A stretch of 30,275 bases of DNA from Pigoraptor vietnamica (taxonomy: Eukaryota > Opisthokonta > Filasterea), in assembly GCA_943704525.1 (NCBI GenBank), contig CALSCQ010001545.1, positions 1 through 30,275 of the forward strand, given 5' to 3'. Of the stretch, positions 20,985 through 30,275 are shown piece after piece (position 1 is the first letter of the stretch; every line of letters starts with the position of its first letter). The notes under the pieces were generated by a model that was given only the letters and a program-made list of their open reading frames with translations, had not been told where the DNA came from and did not search any database. The position numbers were made by a program, and so were the translations under genes.

Positions 20985-23900
20985 GTCGCCCACTCACACT
21001 TCTCCCTGTGTGCAGGAGCAAGAGCTGTACCAGCGCGAGAGCATCAAGTACAAGCCGATTACGTACGCCGATAACCAGGACGTGATTGACCTCATCAGCG
21101 GCAAGGGGGGCATCATGACGGTCCTCGACGAGGAGGCCAAGCTGCCCACGGCCAACGACAAGCACTTTGCGACTACGCTCCACGAGAAGCACGGCAAGCA
21201 CTTTCGCCTCATGGCGCCGCGCAAGTCGAAGCTCGCGAACCACCGCAAGATGAACGACGACGAGGGGTTCATCGTCCGCCACTACGCCGGCGCCGTCTGC
21301 TACACGGTCGACGGGTTCCTCGACAAGAACAACGACGCGCTCCACCACGACCTCCTCATGCTCATGCAGGAGAGCAAGGACCCCTACATTGTCAGCCTCT
21401 TTGAGAAGGAGGAGGACGTCGGGCCCGGCGACGAGGACCCCAAGTCGCAGGCGGGCGGCGGCACCAAGCGCGCCAAGCTCCACTTTGCCTCGGTCGGGTC
21501 GAAGTTCAAGGTGCGTGCTTGCTTGGGGGGGGGGGGGGAAGGTGCCCAATCTTTCGGGGGGTTGAGCGGTTCGTAAGCTGAATGGTCGTCTGACGCAATT
21601 ACCGCGGGTCACTCGCAGGAGCAACTCAACGTCCTCATGGAGAAGCTGCAGACGACGGTGAGAGCTGATTCCCCGTGTGCGCTTGCAACGTGTGTTGTGT
21701 GGACCTGGGCGTCTGTCTGTGCACGCACTTGCACAGTTTATGGTGAGAGAATGGATCCGCTGACGTCTTTCACCTCTCTTCTTCACTCGCAGCGCGCCAA
21801 CTTCATCCGTTGCGTCAAGCCCAACCTCAAGATGCAGCCGCAGATCTTCATGGGAACGGAAATTCTTAGCCAGCTCCAGTGCGCCGGCATGGTCGAAGTG
21901 CTCGAGCTGCTCCAGGGCGGCTATCCCTCGCGCACGTCGTTCTCGGACCTCTATGAAATGTGGGTCGCAATGTCTGTGCGCACTCTGTTGGTGTACCCCT
22001 TTGCGGATTCGTGTGTGTAATTGTAATATGCGTGTACCTGGCCTGTCGTGTGTGAGCTCGTGCGTGAGTGTCAGTGTGTCTGTGTATGTGTCTTTGTCTG
22101 TGTGTGTTCATGTGTGCGCAGTTTCCGTGCTGACGTGCTGCTTTCCTTGCCTTTCTCCAGGTACAAGAAGTACCTTCCCGCCAAGCTCCAGCGGCTGGAC
22201 CCCCGCACGTTCTGCGAGGCCCTCTTCCGCGCCCTCGGCATGAACCTCGAGCACTTTCAGTTCGGCACGTCGCGCGTCTTCTTCAAGTCTGGGAAGGTGC
22301 GCGCGATCGACTGGTGCATATCCGCCATCACGCACATGGGTTGTGTTTGGTGGTGTGTGTCAACTTGAGGGAGAGGGGGAGGGAGATAGCAGCGTCCCGT
22401 TCCATCGCTGTGTTGCGAGTGCGAACGGCCCCTCTGACCCAGTGTAACCCCCACAGTACGCCGAGTTTGACAAGATGACGACGTCGGACCCCGAGAACCT
22501 CGCCAAGCTCGTCGAGAGCGTCATGAAGTGGCTCATTCGCAAGCGCTGGCGCAAGTTCATCTACGGCGCCATCACCGTGGAGAAGCGTGGGTATCCATCG
22601 GGCTGCGTGTGGCGATTGACTATGTATGTGTGTATTGTGCTCGGACCCTGTGTGGTGTTTGGACTGTATATACACATGCAATCGTAGTGATGCAAACGAC
22701 GCACCCGCAGTTCGCCGCAAGATCAAGTACCGCGCGGACGCGGCCGTGCTCTGCCAGAAGATGATCCGCGGTCACGTGGCCAGGCGCAAGTACCGCCCGC
22801 GCGTCAAGGCGCTCAAGCGCGCCGCCGTCGGACTGCGCGAGGTGCTGCAGCTCGAGAAGATTGCGGGCACGCTCGCGAAGGACAAGGTACGTTCGTGTCT
22901 GGGGACGCGTGTGTGTGCTTGCGTGCGCGTGCGTATGTTGCGTGTGGGCGTGTGCGCGCGTTCTGTTGTTGTTTTCTTATGTCGTTCCTCGCGTCTCTGT
23001 GGAAGCCCTCTGTATGGCATGGGTGTATTTGCGGTACTTTTCATTGTATATAACAGTACGTGTGCTTAATCGCTCGTAACCCCCGCCCAGGACCAAATGG
23101 TCGCCGAGGCCGCGCGCCTGAAGAAGGCCTTTGAGGGCATCAAGGCCAACGCACAGAAGGAAGACCCGAAGAAGTCGTTTGCCGCACTCGACGACGCCGA
23201 GAAGGGCCTCTCCAAGTTTGTCACGGACATGCGGCAGAAGAAGGTCCGTATTTATTCGCTGCGGGGTGTGGGGAGAGTGTATGTGTATGGTAGAAGAGTG
23301 TGTGTGCTTGGCGTCGACACTTGCCGCCCGCCAGCATCCTCAATTTTTTGTCCGTTTTGTAACCATGTTATCTGACCTTCCCTACTCAATGTGCACGTGA
23401 CAGGCCGAGTCGGACGAGCTGAAGCGCCTCCAGGAGGAAATGGAGCGCGAGCGCAAGCGCAAGGAGGAGGAGGAGGCGCGCGCGAAGGCCCTCGAGGAGG
23501 AACGCAAGGCAAAGGTGCGTTGCTTGTTGGAAAGGTGTAAGAGAGACTAGTTGTATGATCAGGGAGTGTGTGTTAGCGGAAAGGGTATGGGTACGTGGTA
23601 GCACGTATCTCAATTGCCTGAAACTCCCACCTCCCCTCACACACAGGCCGCGATGGAGGCCGAGCGCCGCAAGGCCGAAGAGGAGCACCGCAAGCGCATG
23701 GAAGAGGAGGCGAAGAACCAGAAGCTCAAGGAGGAGCGCGAGAAGCGCGATCAGGAGGAGATCGCACGCCGCGCTCAGGAGGACCAGGAGCGCCGCGACA
23801 CGGAACTCGCCGCCCGTCTGGCCGAGGACGAAGGCAAGGGAAGCGCGGTGCGTCAGGAGGCGGCGGCGGCGGAGGCGAAGCGCCAGCAGGACCTGAACGC

Positions 23901-24941
23901 GGCCAAGCCCAAGGGAAAGCACGACCTGTCGAAGTGGAAGTACGGCGAGCTCCGGGACGCCATCAACACGTCAACCGGTGGGTGAACTGAACGCTCGTGA
24001 TAATGCGCAACTGTGTGCACGTTGTGTTGTTGTGTTGGTGCGTGTGTGTGGCAGGCGGGAGTGGTGCAATTTGAATGCCCCATGGTGCGCACGCTGTGTG
24101 CGGGTGGGTGTGGACGCCTTTAATTAATTTTGTGTGAGTGAACATTGTACTGCGTGAAACACAGTCCCAACACGCGCAACCCCCCCGCAGATCCCGAGCT
24201 GCTCGAGGCGTGCCGCGAGGAGTTCCACCGGCGCCTCAAGGTGTACCACGCGTGGAAGACGAAGCACGCGAACAAGGGACAGGCGGGCGACGAGGCCGAG
24301 CGCGCGCCCCTCGAGGTCATGGAGAGCGGTGGGTGAAATTTAGAAATTTGCTGTTGGGACTGCGTTTGTGTCAAGGAGGAACACGTGCATGTTGTACGTT
24401 TCCCCCCCCCCCCCCCTCTCGTGGGTCGAGGCCTATGACTGCCACGAACTGAGGTCTCTCTTTCCCGTATCTTCATCGTCGTCCCAAGGCCTAGTCCTTT
24501 ATGATGTGTTTTCGCGCTGTGTCACCTTATACGGTTCTCACGAATTCGCCCTGCCCCCGAACAATAGTGCCTGCCGGGCCCGCCCCCGTGCCGCCCCCGC
24601 GCACTGTGTCCATGCCCGAGTCGCGGCCCCAGCGCTTCTTCAAGATTCCTTTCCTGCGCCCTCAGGAGGCCAACTCTGAGCGCGGGCGTGCTGCTATCAA
24701 GCGTGGCTGGTGGTACGCGCACTTTGACGGGCAGTGGATTGCGCGTCAGCTGGAGGTCCACACGGACCGTCCTCCGCTGCTCCTCGTCGCCGGCAAGAAC
24801 GACATGGAGATGTGCGAGCTGAGCCTTGAGGAGACCGGCCTCACGCGTAAGAAGGGCGCTGAGATCACGCAAGCCGAGTTTGACGAGGACTGGGTCAAGG
24901 CCGGAGGCGCGCCGTACAACCCGGCGTGGAAGAAGGGCTAG
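17570..24941 (+). CDS. MYO6: Class VI unconventional myosin heavy chain, complete, 21 exons
   Basis: Exons: 17570-17686, 17961-18104, 18294-18420, 18612-18671, 19000-19101, 19324-19484, 19661-19762, 19954-20140, 20264-20408, 20636-20885, 21016-21510, 21619-21657, 21793-21959, 22161-22296, 22457-22586, 22711-22886, 23091-23243, 23404-23514, 23647-23977, 24191-24328, 24568-24941. All phases match, giving 1214 residues (human about 1290). Myosin VI moves toward actin minus ends and works in endocytosis and vesicle tethering. Seen: VWAPHPTDG start, P-loop GESGAGKT (150-157), [10 protein letters not shown] switch [11 protein letters not shown] switch II, and a TEDS-site Thr at 379. The reverse-gear insert 2 region ([10 protein letters not shown] to KIKYRAD) precedes one IQ motif (about 798-820). 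A charged ER/K helix is followed by the cargo domain starting [17 protein letters not shown], with RRL (1058-1060) and WWY (1138-1140). Insert 1 near the nucleotide pocket is missing. Identity is certain. Confidence 0.97.
18748..18930. repeat. TG-rich microsatellite in MYO6 intron 4
   Basis: Interrupted TG/CG tract with two similar halves, each containing GTGTGCCCTCCGTGTGCGTG-like sequence. It makes this the longest MYO6 intron (18672-18999). Confidence 0.9.
20913..20982. repeat. (CA)n(CT)n compound microsatellite in MYO6 intron 10
   Basis: A CA tract passes into an uninterrupted CT tract just upstream of the acceptor at 21015, so the CT repeat may serve as part of the polypyrimidine tract. 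Confidence 0.95.
21525..21538. repeat. G14 run in MYO6 intron 11
   Basis: Fourteen G shortly after the donor GTGCGT at 21511, in a 108-bp intron that precedes the 39-nt exon 12. Confidence 0.95.
24402..24416. repeat. C15 run in MYO6 intron 20
   Basis: Fifteen consecutive C in the middle of the last MYO6 intron (24329-24567), about 150 bp before the acceptor. Confidence 0.95.
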
Positions 24942-25378
24942 AAGGACGCGCGGTGCTCGTCCGCTGTATAGGGGCTTGTTGGTGTGTGTGCGCGCCGATG
25001 TGTGTCAGTGTCATTGTGAGTGTGCGTGTGTGTGTGCGTGCGTTCGGAGCGCCTCCCTCTTGTCATGTCATGTGCGTAAAGCACTTGACGCTTTGGATGT
25101 GCTCCATGTGTATTCGGGTGTGTCCGTGGATCTTCCGAGCGGCAAGATAAAAGTGTGCGCACATCGCAACTTGTGCAATGGCCTCTATCGTTTGTAAAGT
25201 TGGTGCTTTGAAGACTTGCATCAGACACGACATGCGACACTGTGCTATGTGAAAACTATACTCCGCCATCAGCTCTCAACGGCAGAGCTTTAGAAGGACA
25301 GTCCAACACGAACAACAGGCCGCTGTTACTGAAACCCTCGAACATGAACGCGATAGCGACATGTGGCGACCACATCCT
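24942..25378. other. Tail-to-tail spacer between MYO6 and the ARM-repeat gene
   Basis: This stretch should hold the MYO6 3' UTR and the 3' end of the ARM-repeat gene. A TG-rich patch lies at about 24978-25042. No gene or RNA structure was recognised. Confidence 0.6.
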
Positions 25379-26279
25379 TCACTCATGACTGAACCAACTC
25401 AACCCAAGAGAGCCCAACGCCCTCTGCCCCTCCTCGCGGATGCCCCTCACTTCCGCGTGCGCACGCATCGCCGCCCGTATCGCCTCACCGCCACCCGCAT
25501 TTCGAATTGCACCCCAGTTCTCGTCCGCTCGCCCGAGCGTCCCAAGCGCAGCGCACCCCTCCTCCTGAACTCCCGCGTGTTCCAAGTGCGCCCGCATCGC
25601 AGCCACTATCGCGCCCAACCCGCCCTCCCGCACAATCTGCATCTGCCGCGCCACGTCCACGCCGAGGTTGTTTAGGGCGCCGCACCCCTGCTGCTGCACC
25701 CCCGCGTCTGCCCTGTGAGCCCCCATCGCCCTCACAACCACGGCGATGCCCCCCTCGCGCGCGACTACGAGCACCCCTTCGACGCCGTACGCCATGTTCC
25801 ACAGCGCCCCGCACCCCGCCATCTGCACCCCAGCGCAATTCACGTGAGCGCGCATCGCCGAAACAACTGCCGCGACCCCGCCCGCCGACACGATTACGGT
25901 TGCATTCCCTTCATCAAACGCAGCGCTGCGAAGCGTCACAAGTACATCTTCGACGATGGCCGCGCTTTGCACTTCCGCTCGCAAGACCGACAACAACGCA
26001 GAAACTTGATCTCTCGAAACCGCGCCGATAGCGCCCTTGAAAAGGCGCAGCGCCTTGGCGATGTGCCCACGCACAGCACCATCGCGCACGTGCGCACACA
26101 ACGCGCCCATTATCGCATCCACAGCGCCGTCCGTGACAGCCCGCGCTTGGCTGTCCGCGTCGTCGTTGCAGACCACACACAGCGTCTCGAGAGAATGTCT
26201 CACCACCCGCGTGCTCTGCACGCGCACGGGCCGCTGCGACGACAGCCCTCATCCCACCCTCGCGCGCAATGTATCCCTG

Positions 26280-27560
26280 GCATTCGGAACCTCCACCCAA
26301 ACTCTTCAGTGCTCTGCACGCCTGTTCCTGCACACCCGCGTGTCCCAAGTGCGCGCGCATCGCGGAAACCAAGACAGCCACGCCACCCTCCCGAGCGACA
26401 AGAATTCCGTTGTCGGCGTTCACACTCAAATTGGCCATCGCACGGCACGCAGCATATTGCACGCGCTCATGTCCCGCGTGCGCCGACATTGCCGCCACAA
26501 TTGCGGCCACGCCGCTCTTCCTCGCAATGAGCACTTTGTTGTTTTGATCGCAACTCATGTTCACTAAAGCCACACATGCGTTCTCCTGCACACCGCATGT
26601 CCCGTGTGAGCCCGCATTCCCGCCATTATCGCGGCAACGCCGCCCTCCCGCGCGATGAGCCCTCTGTTCTTGTCATCGCCGCTAACGTTCGCCAAAGCCC
26701 AACACGCGTTCTCCTGCACACCAGCATGTCCTGTGTGCGCCCGCATCCCGGCAATTATCGCGGTCACACCGCCCTCCCGCACGACAAGCGCTTTGTTGCT
26801 CGCAAGGACGCTCAGTCTCCCCAACGCAGAGCATGCTGTCTCTTGCACGCTCGCTACCCCCGCATGCGCTCGCATCGCCGCCACTATCGCGGTCACACCA
26901 CCCTCCCGCGCGACGAGTGCCCTGTTGTCGTCATTGATGCTTACGTTGTGCAACGCCCTGCACGCTTCTTCCTGCACGCCCGCGTGTCCCGAGTGCAAGC
27001 GCATCGCGGAAACCAAGGCAGCCACGCCACCCTCCCGCGCGACGAGAATTTTTGTTTTCGGCGTTCACGCTAAAATTGGCCATCGCTCGGCACGCAGCGT
27101 ATTGCACGTGCTCATGTCCCGCGTGCGCCGACATTGCCGCCACAATCGCTGCTACGCCACCCTCCCGCGCAATGAGCCCCTTGTTCTTGTCATCGCCGCT
27201 AACGTTCGCCAAAGCCCAACACGCATTCTCCTGCAGGCGAGCATGTCCTATGTGCGCCCGCATTCCAGCAATTATCATGGTCACTCCCCCCTCCCGCGCA
27301 ACAAGCGCTTTGTTGCTCGCAAGGACGCTCAGTCTCCCCAACGCAGAGCATGCTCTCTCTTGCACGCTCGCTACCCCCGCATGCGCGCGCATCGCCGCCA
27401 CTATCGCAGTCACACCACCCTCCCGTGCTACGAGACCCCTGCTGTCGGCATTCACACTTACGTTGAACAACGCCCAACACGCATCTTCCTGCACGCTCGC
27501 GTGTCCTAAGTGCGCGCGCATCGCATCGATTATAGCGTCCACTCCGCCCGCCTGCACGAC
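26280..27560. repeat. Higher-order repeat of four ARM units (about 516 bp)
   Basis: Within the ARM array a block of four repeats is duplicated. The landmark CGCAAGGACGCTCAGTCTCC occurs at 26801 and again at 27318, an offset of 517. That is four ARM units of 43 codons (516 bp) plus the single-base insertion at 27049-27053. Peptide landmarks (ALGRLSVLASNKALV, ENACWALANVSGDDKN) recur in the same order in both blocks. Confidence 0.85.
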
Positions 27561-28469
27561 TAGCACGACATGACGAACATCAAGGCTCAGATTACATAAA
27601 GCAGCGCACGCATTCTTCTGCAAGTTCGCATGTCCCGAGTGCGCGCGCATCGCCGCCACAACCGCCGCCACAACCGCCGCCACTCCGCCCTCCCAACAAT
27701 CAGCGACTCGCCCGAGGCTTCACATGCAATGTTTGCCAATGCATTACACGCGATGCTTTGCACACGGGCATTCCCTGCGCAGGCTCGCATCGCCGCGAGT
27801 ACCGCCGAAATTCCGCCCTCCCGCACAATTTGTGTGCAACAATTGGCGTTGCAGCTCGACTCCGCCAGCGCCAAACACCCTGCTCTTGCACACCCGCGTG
27901 TCCCAAGTGCGCGCGCATCGCAAAAACGATCGCCGCGACCCCACCCCTCTCCGCGACGAGCACCCAGTTATCGGTGTCCTTGCAAAAGATGTACAAGGCC
28001 CAGCACGCCATTTCCTGTACGCCCGCGTGTTCCGGGTGCGTTCGCATGGCATCGATTACTGCGTCCACTTCATCCGCATGCGCGATTACCACTCTATGGC
28101 GGGCGTCATCGCTCAGATTACCTAAAGTTACACACGCAGTCTTCTGCAAGTCCGCGTGCCCCGAGTGCGCGCGCATCGCCGCAACAACAGCCGCCACTCC
28201 GCCTTCACGAACAATCAACGACTCGCCGGAGGCATCGCATGCGATGTTGCCCAATGCATTACACGCCCCATTTTGCACACCGGCGAGCCCTGCGTGGGCT
28301 TGCATCGCCGCAAGTAACGCCGCCACTCCGTCCTCCCGCACAATCTGTGTGCAACAGTTGGTGCAGCACAATCTTGACAACGCCCGACAAGCCTGCTCTT
28401 GCACACCCGCGTGTCCCAAGTGCGCGCCCATCGCTGCCACAATCGCACCCACTCCACCCTCTCCCGCAA

Positions 28470-28722
28470 TCAACACGCGGTTGTCGTCGTCATAGCAAAG
28501 TTCCGCCAGCGCCGCACAAGCCTCCGCCTGCACGCCCCTATGTCCCAAGTGCGCGCGCATCGCCCCAAGCACCGCACCCACGCCGCCCTCTGCCGCAATC
28601 AACACGCGGTTGTCGTCGTCATAGCAAAGTTCCGCCAGCGCCCCACAAGCCTCCGCCTGCACGCCCCTATGTCCCAAGTGCGCGCGCATCGCCCCAAGCA
28701 CCGCACCCACGCCGCCTTCCCG
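28470..28722. repeat. Near-perfect 126-bp tandem duplication of one ARM repeat
   Basis: Two adjacent 126-bp units carry the landmark CAATCAACACGCGGTTGTCG at about 28468 and 28594. They differ at very few bases. This is much less divergence than between other repeats of the array, so the duplication or a conversion event is recent. Confidence 0.9.
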
Positions 28723-28965
28723 CGCACACAATGCCCTGTCGTCCGCATCACGGCACAACGACCTCAGCGCCGCACACCCGGACTCCTGCACGCTCGCGTC
28801 CTCCGCGTCCGCGCGCATCTCGCTCACAATCAGCGCAATGTAACCGACGGCGTGGCCGACGCGGCTGTCGCTGCGAGGGATCCCGTCACCCTCGCGAACA
28901 ACTGACGCACCACTCGCATCGCTCTCGCTGGCGACAGCACCACTCACAGAACGCATGGGGTCCAT

Positions 28966-29166
28966 TACGAAGTGGCAGCAAAGTTGGAACAGGCTCACTT
29001 AAGGTGGAGGGAGTGCTCGTACACGCAAATGGCGGAATGAAGCCGAAGAAAATAATAAAAGGCAAAACAACACTACGTTGACCTGTTACATTGCTGTTAC
29101 GTCATCAGCCCATCGAGCACATATAACACAACACGCGACAGTGGCGCGGGGCGTCTAACGTTGCAA
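28966..29166. promoter_or_regulatory. Short divergent spacer between ARM gene (-) and ABCB7 (+)
   Basis: Only 201 bp separate the two start codons. A TACGTCA CRE-like site lies at 29099-29105 and a TATAA at 29122-29126, about 40 bp before the ABCB7 ATG. An A-rich patch (AATAATAAAA) is at about 29051-29060. If the ARM gene is dead, its former promoter is embedded here. Confidence 0.5.
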
Positions 29167-30238
29167 ATGGCACTTCCCGCTCGCTTCGTGGCCCTCCTGA
29201 GACCTCGCCATGTCACCGCGTCACATTCACTCGCGCAATACGCTGCGCGCACATCGCACACACGCACACACACAGCCACACTCACACACACAGCCCATTC
29301 GCACACACTCGCACACGCAGTCCATTCGCACACACTCACTCATGCAGCTTCGCACACACGCACACACACAGCCACACTCTCACACACAGCCCATTCGCAC
29401 ACACTCGCACACGCAGTCCATTCGCACACACTCGCACACGCAGTCCTTTCGCGCCCGCTTGCCCTCGCCGGCAGTCACTGCGCACGCCCCATTCTCACTG
29501 CGACATCGCTATCTCGGAGGGGATTCGTACCTGGCATTAATCCCTCGCGATGCCGTACACCGTTCTTCCGCTTCACCCACTCGCCGCTGCCGCGCGCCTT
29601 TCACACGTCGCGAAGTCGGTTAACGTCGGACTCCCACGGAAACGGGCGCATACCGTCTCCACAGGCACCACGCAGCGCAGAAGGCGCAAAGGGTGGCACG
29701 GCCACTAAGGGTGACTCTGGGCAACCCCCAAAGTCACGTGCAGTGGATCTCAAGGGCTCTCAGTCGCCGTCAGCGACGATGGCAGGGCCGCCGGAGACTG
29801 TGCGCGCGTCGGACGTGACGATGTTGCGCAAGCTGTTGACGTATTTGTGGCCGAAGGACCAGCCGTCGCTGAAGGCGCGCGTGGTCGTGTCGCTGTCGCT
29901 GCTCGTCTTGGGCAAGGTGTGTGGGCGTGCATGCGAGCCGACAAGCTGGGATGTATGTGTGTGTATGTGTTAGTTTGAGTATGTGTGCGTGTCTGTGTGT
30001 GTGTCTGTGTGTACGTGTGTGCGTGTAGTGTGTGTCCGTGTGTGCTTGTGCGTATCTGTGTCTCCGTTACCTCTCTTTTCCCCCGTATGCACATACCAAC
30101 CTGCAAGCACTCGACGGCAGGTGCTCAACGTGCAAGTGCCTATCATTTTCAAGCAAATCGTCGATATCGTCAACACGGCAGACTTTGCCGCAACTGCCGC
30201 CGGTGGCCTCGCAGTTGCAGGCACCATTCTCATCGGAT
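29167..30238 (+). CDS. ABCB7: Mitochondrial half ABC transporter, ABCB7/ATM1 type, 5' part
   Basis: Exons 29167-29916 and 30121-30238 join in phase 0; the second ends in phase 1 at a GTGAGC donor, and the rest lies beyond the window. ABCB7/Atm1 sits in the inner mitochondrial membrane and exports a glutathione-linked sulfur compound needed for cytosolic Fe-S cluster assembly. The match is to the start of the membrane domain: LTYLWPKDQPSLKARVVVSL (human [20 protein letters not shown]), then LNVQVPIIFKQIVD (human MNIVVPFMFKYAVD) and AVAGTILIG. The ATG at 29167 begins an Arg/Ser/Ala-rich, acid-free stretch typical of a mitochondrial targeting peptide. Residues about 30-95 are a translated CA-type repeat (His, Thr, Ala). 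The nucleotide-binding domain is not in the window, so ATPase motifs cannot be checked. Later in-frame ATGs exist, e.g. near 29779, but would remove the leader. Confidence 0.87.
29255..29446 (+). repeat. 96-bp tandem duplication of CA-rich sequence inside the ABCB7 leader
   Basis: Two 96-bp copies (29255-29350 and 29351-29446) are built from smaller CATTCGCACACACTCGCACA-type units. Since 96 is a multiple of three, the frame stays open and encodes His/Thr/Ala-rich sequence between the targeting peptide and the transporter domain. Confidence 0.9.
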
Positions 30239-30275
30239 GTGAGCAATAGCCGCTCGTCACAACCCCGTCCCCCCC

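Larger units (their letters stand above)
25379..28965 (-). pseudogene. Armadillo-repeat protein gene with five single-base frameshifts
   Basis: On the minus strand the region encodes about 27 tandem ARM repeats of 42-43 residues with the consensus REGGVAAIVAAMRAH, then GHAGVQE, then ACxAL and a short linker. ARM arrays form superhelical protein-binding scaffolds; no other domain is seen. The likely ATG is at 28965. The frame breaks near 27877-27881 (base lost), 27691-27695 (base lost, shown by an intact paralogous repeat), 27049-27053 (extra A in an A-run), 26591-26595 (base lost from a G-run) and 26202-26209 (extra base or equivalent). Frame-consistent pieces are thus 28965-27880, 27876-27695, 27690-27050, 27045-26595, 26590-26208 and 26202-25379. 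Repeat homology continues across each break. No intron signals explain the shifts. Either it is a recently decayed gene or the assembly has indel errors here. The last repeats end with a TGA at 25379-25381. Confidence 0.75.

Noticed and set aside
25379-28965. Tiny introns at the ARM frame breaks
   Set aside because: Repeat homology runs through each break with a change of one base only, so there is no room for an intron.
27630-29081. A 483-codon open frame on the plus strand opposite the ARM repeats
   Set aside because: It is the antisense of a GC-rich tandem repeat, is Pro/Arg/Ser-biased, has no domain, and repeats only because the ARM units do.

Overview
The window is nuclear DNA of an intron-rich, GC-rich unicellular eukaryote. 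Coding exons are split by GT-AG introns of roughly 110-560 bp, and almost every longer intron carries a TG/CA dinucleotide tract. A class VI myosin and a CEP97-type centriolar protein point to a centriole-bearing protist on or near the opisthokont/apusomonad side of the tree. That placement is inference: the species cannot be read from the sequence, and these families may be wider spread than I know. All gene models were built by hand from splice sites, reading phase and, where possible, remembered family alignments.

Layout from left to right: (1) 302-2301 (+), the 3' part of a gene joining a coiled coil, a possible Tudor-like module and a chitobiase-C-terminal-like beta domain. (2) 2949-4661 (-), a TMEM9-family type I membrane protein whose first intron holds a 45-bp minisatellite. 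(3) 5329-9689 (+), a two-exon, 1386-residue, mostly disordered protein with six NPF tripeptides and gamma-ear-type motifs, which looks like a membrane-traffic adaptor. (4) 9873-11494 (-), a four-exon secreted Cys-rich protein of unknown function with a TATA box. (5) 12502-16900 (-), a thirteen-exon CEP97 orthologue (LRR, IQ, coiled coil). (6) 17570-24941 (+), a complete 21-exon myosin VI of 1214 residues. (7) 25379-28965 (-), a long armadillo-repeat gene broken by five single-base frameshifts. (8) 29167 to the right edge (+), the 5' end of an ABCB7/ATM1 mitochondrial half ABC transporter.

Three gene pairs are divergent (TMEM9 / NPF protein, CEP97 / MYO6, ARM / ABCB7) and share short upstream regions. 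The CEP97-MYO6 spacer has a perfect CRE octamer and an 18-bp palindrome holding two E-boxes. Three genes could act in related membrane traffic: myosin VI (minus-end actin motor on endocytic vesicles), the NPF/gamma-ear protein (possible EH-domain and AP-1/GGA partner) and TMEM9 (endolysosomal membrane protein). The sequence shows only that they are neighbours, not that they interact.

No CRISPR array, tRNA, rRNA, transposase or reverse transcriptase was recognised. The most unusual points are the damage confined to the ARM gene, the loss of insert 1 in an otherwise canonical myosin VI, the in-frame intronic minisatellite of TMEM9, and a microsatellite that appears to be translated in the ABCB7 leader.
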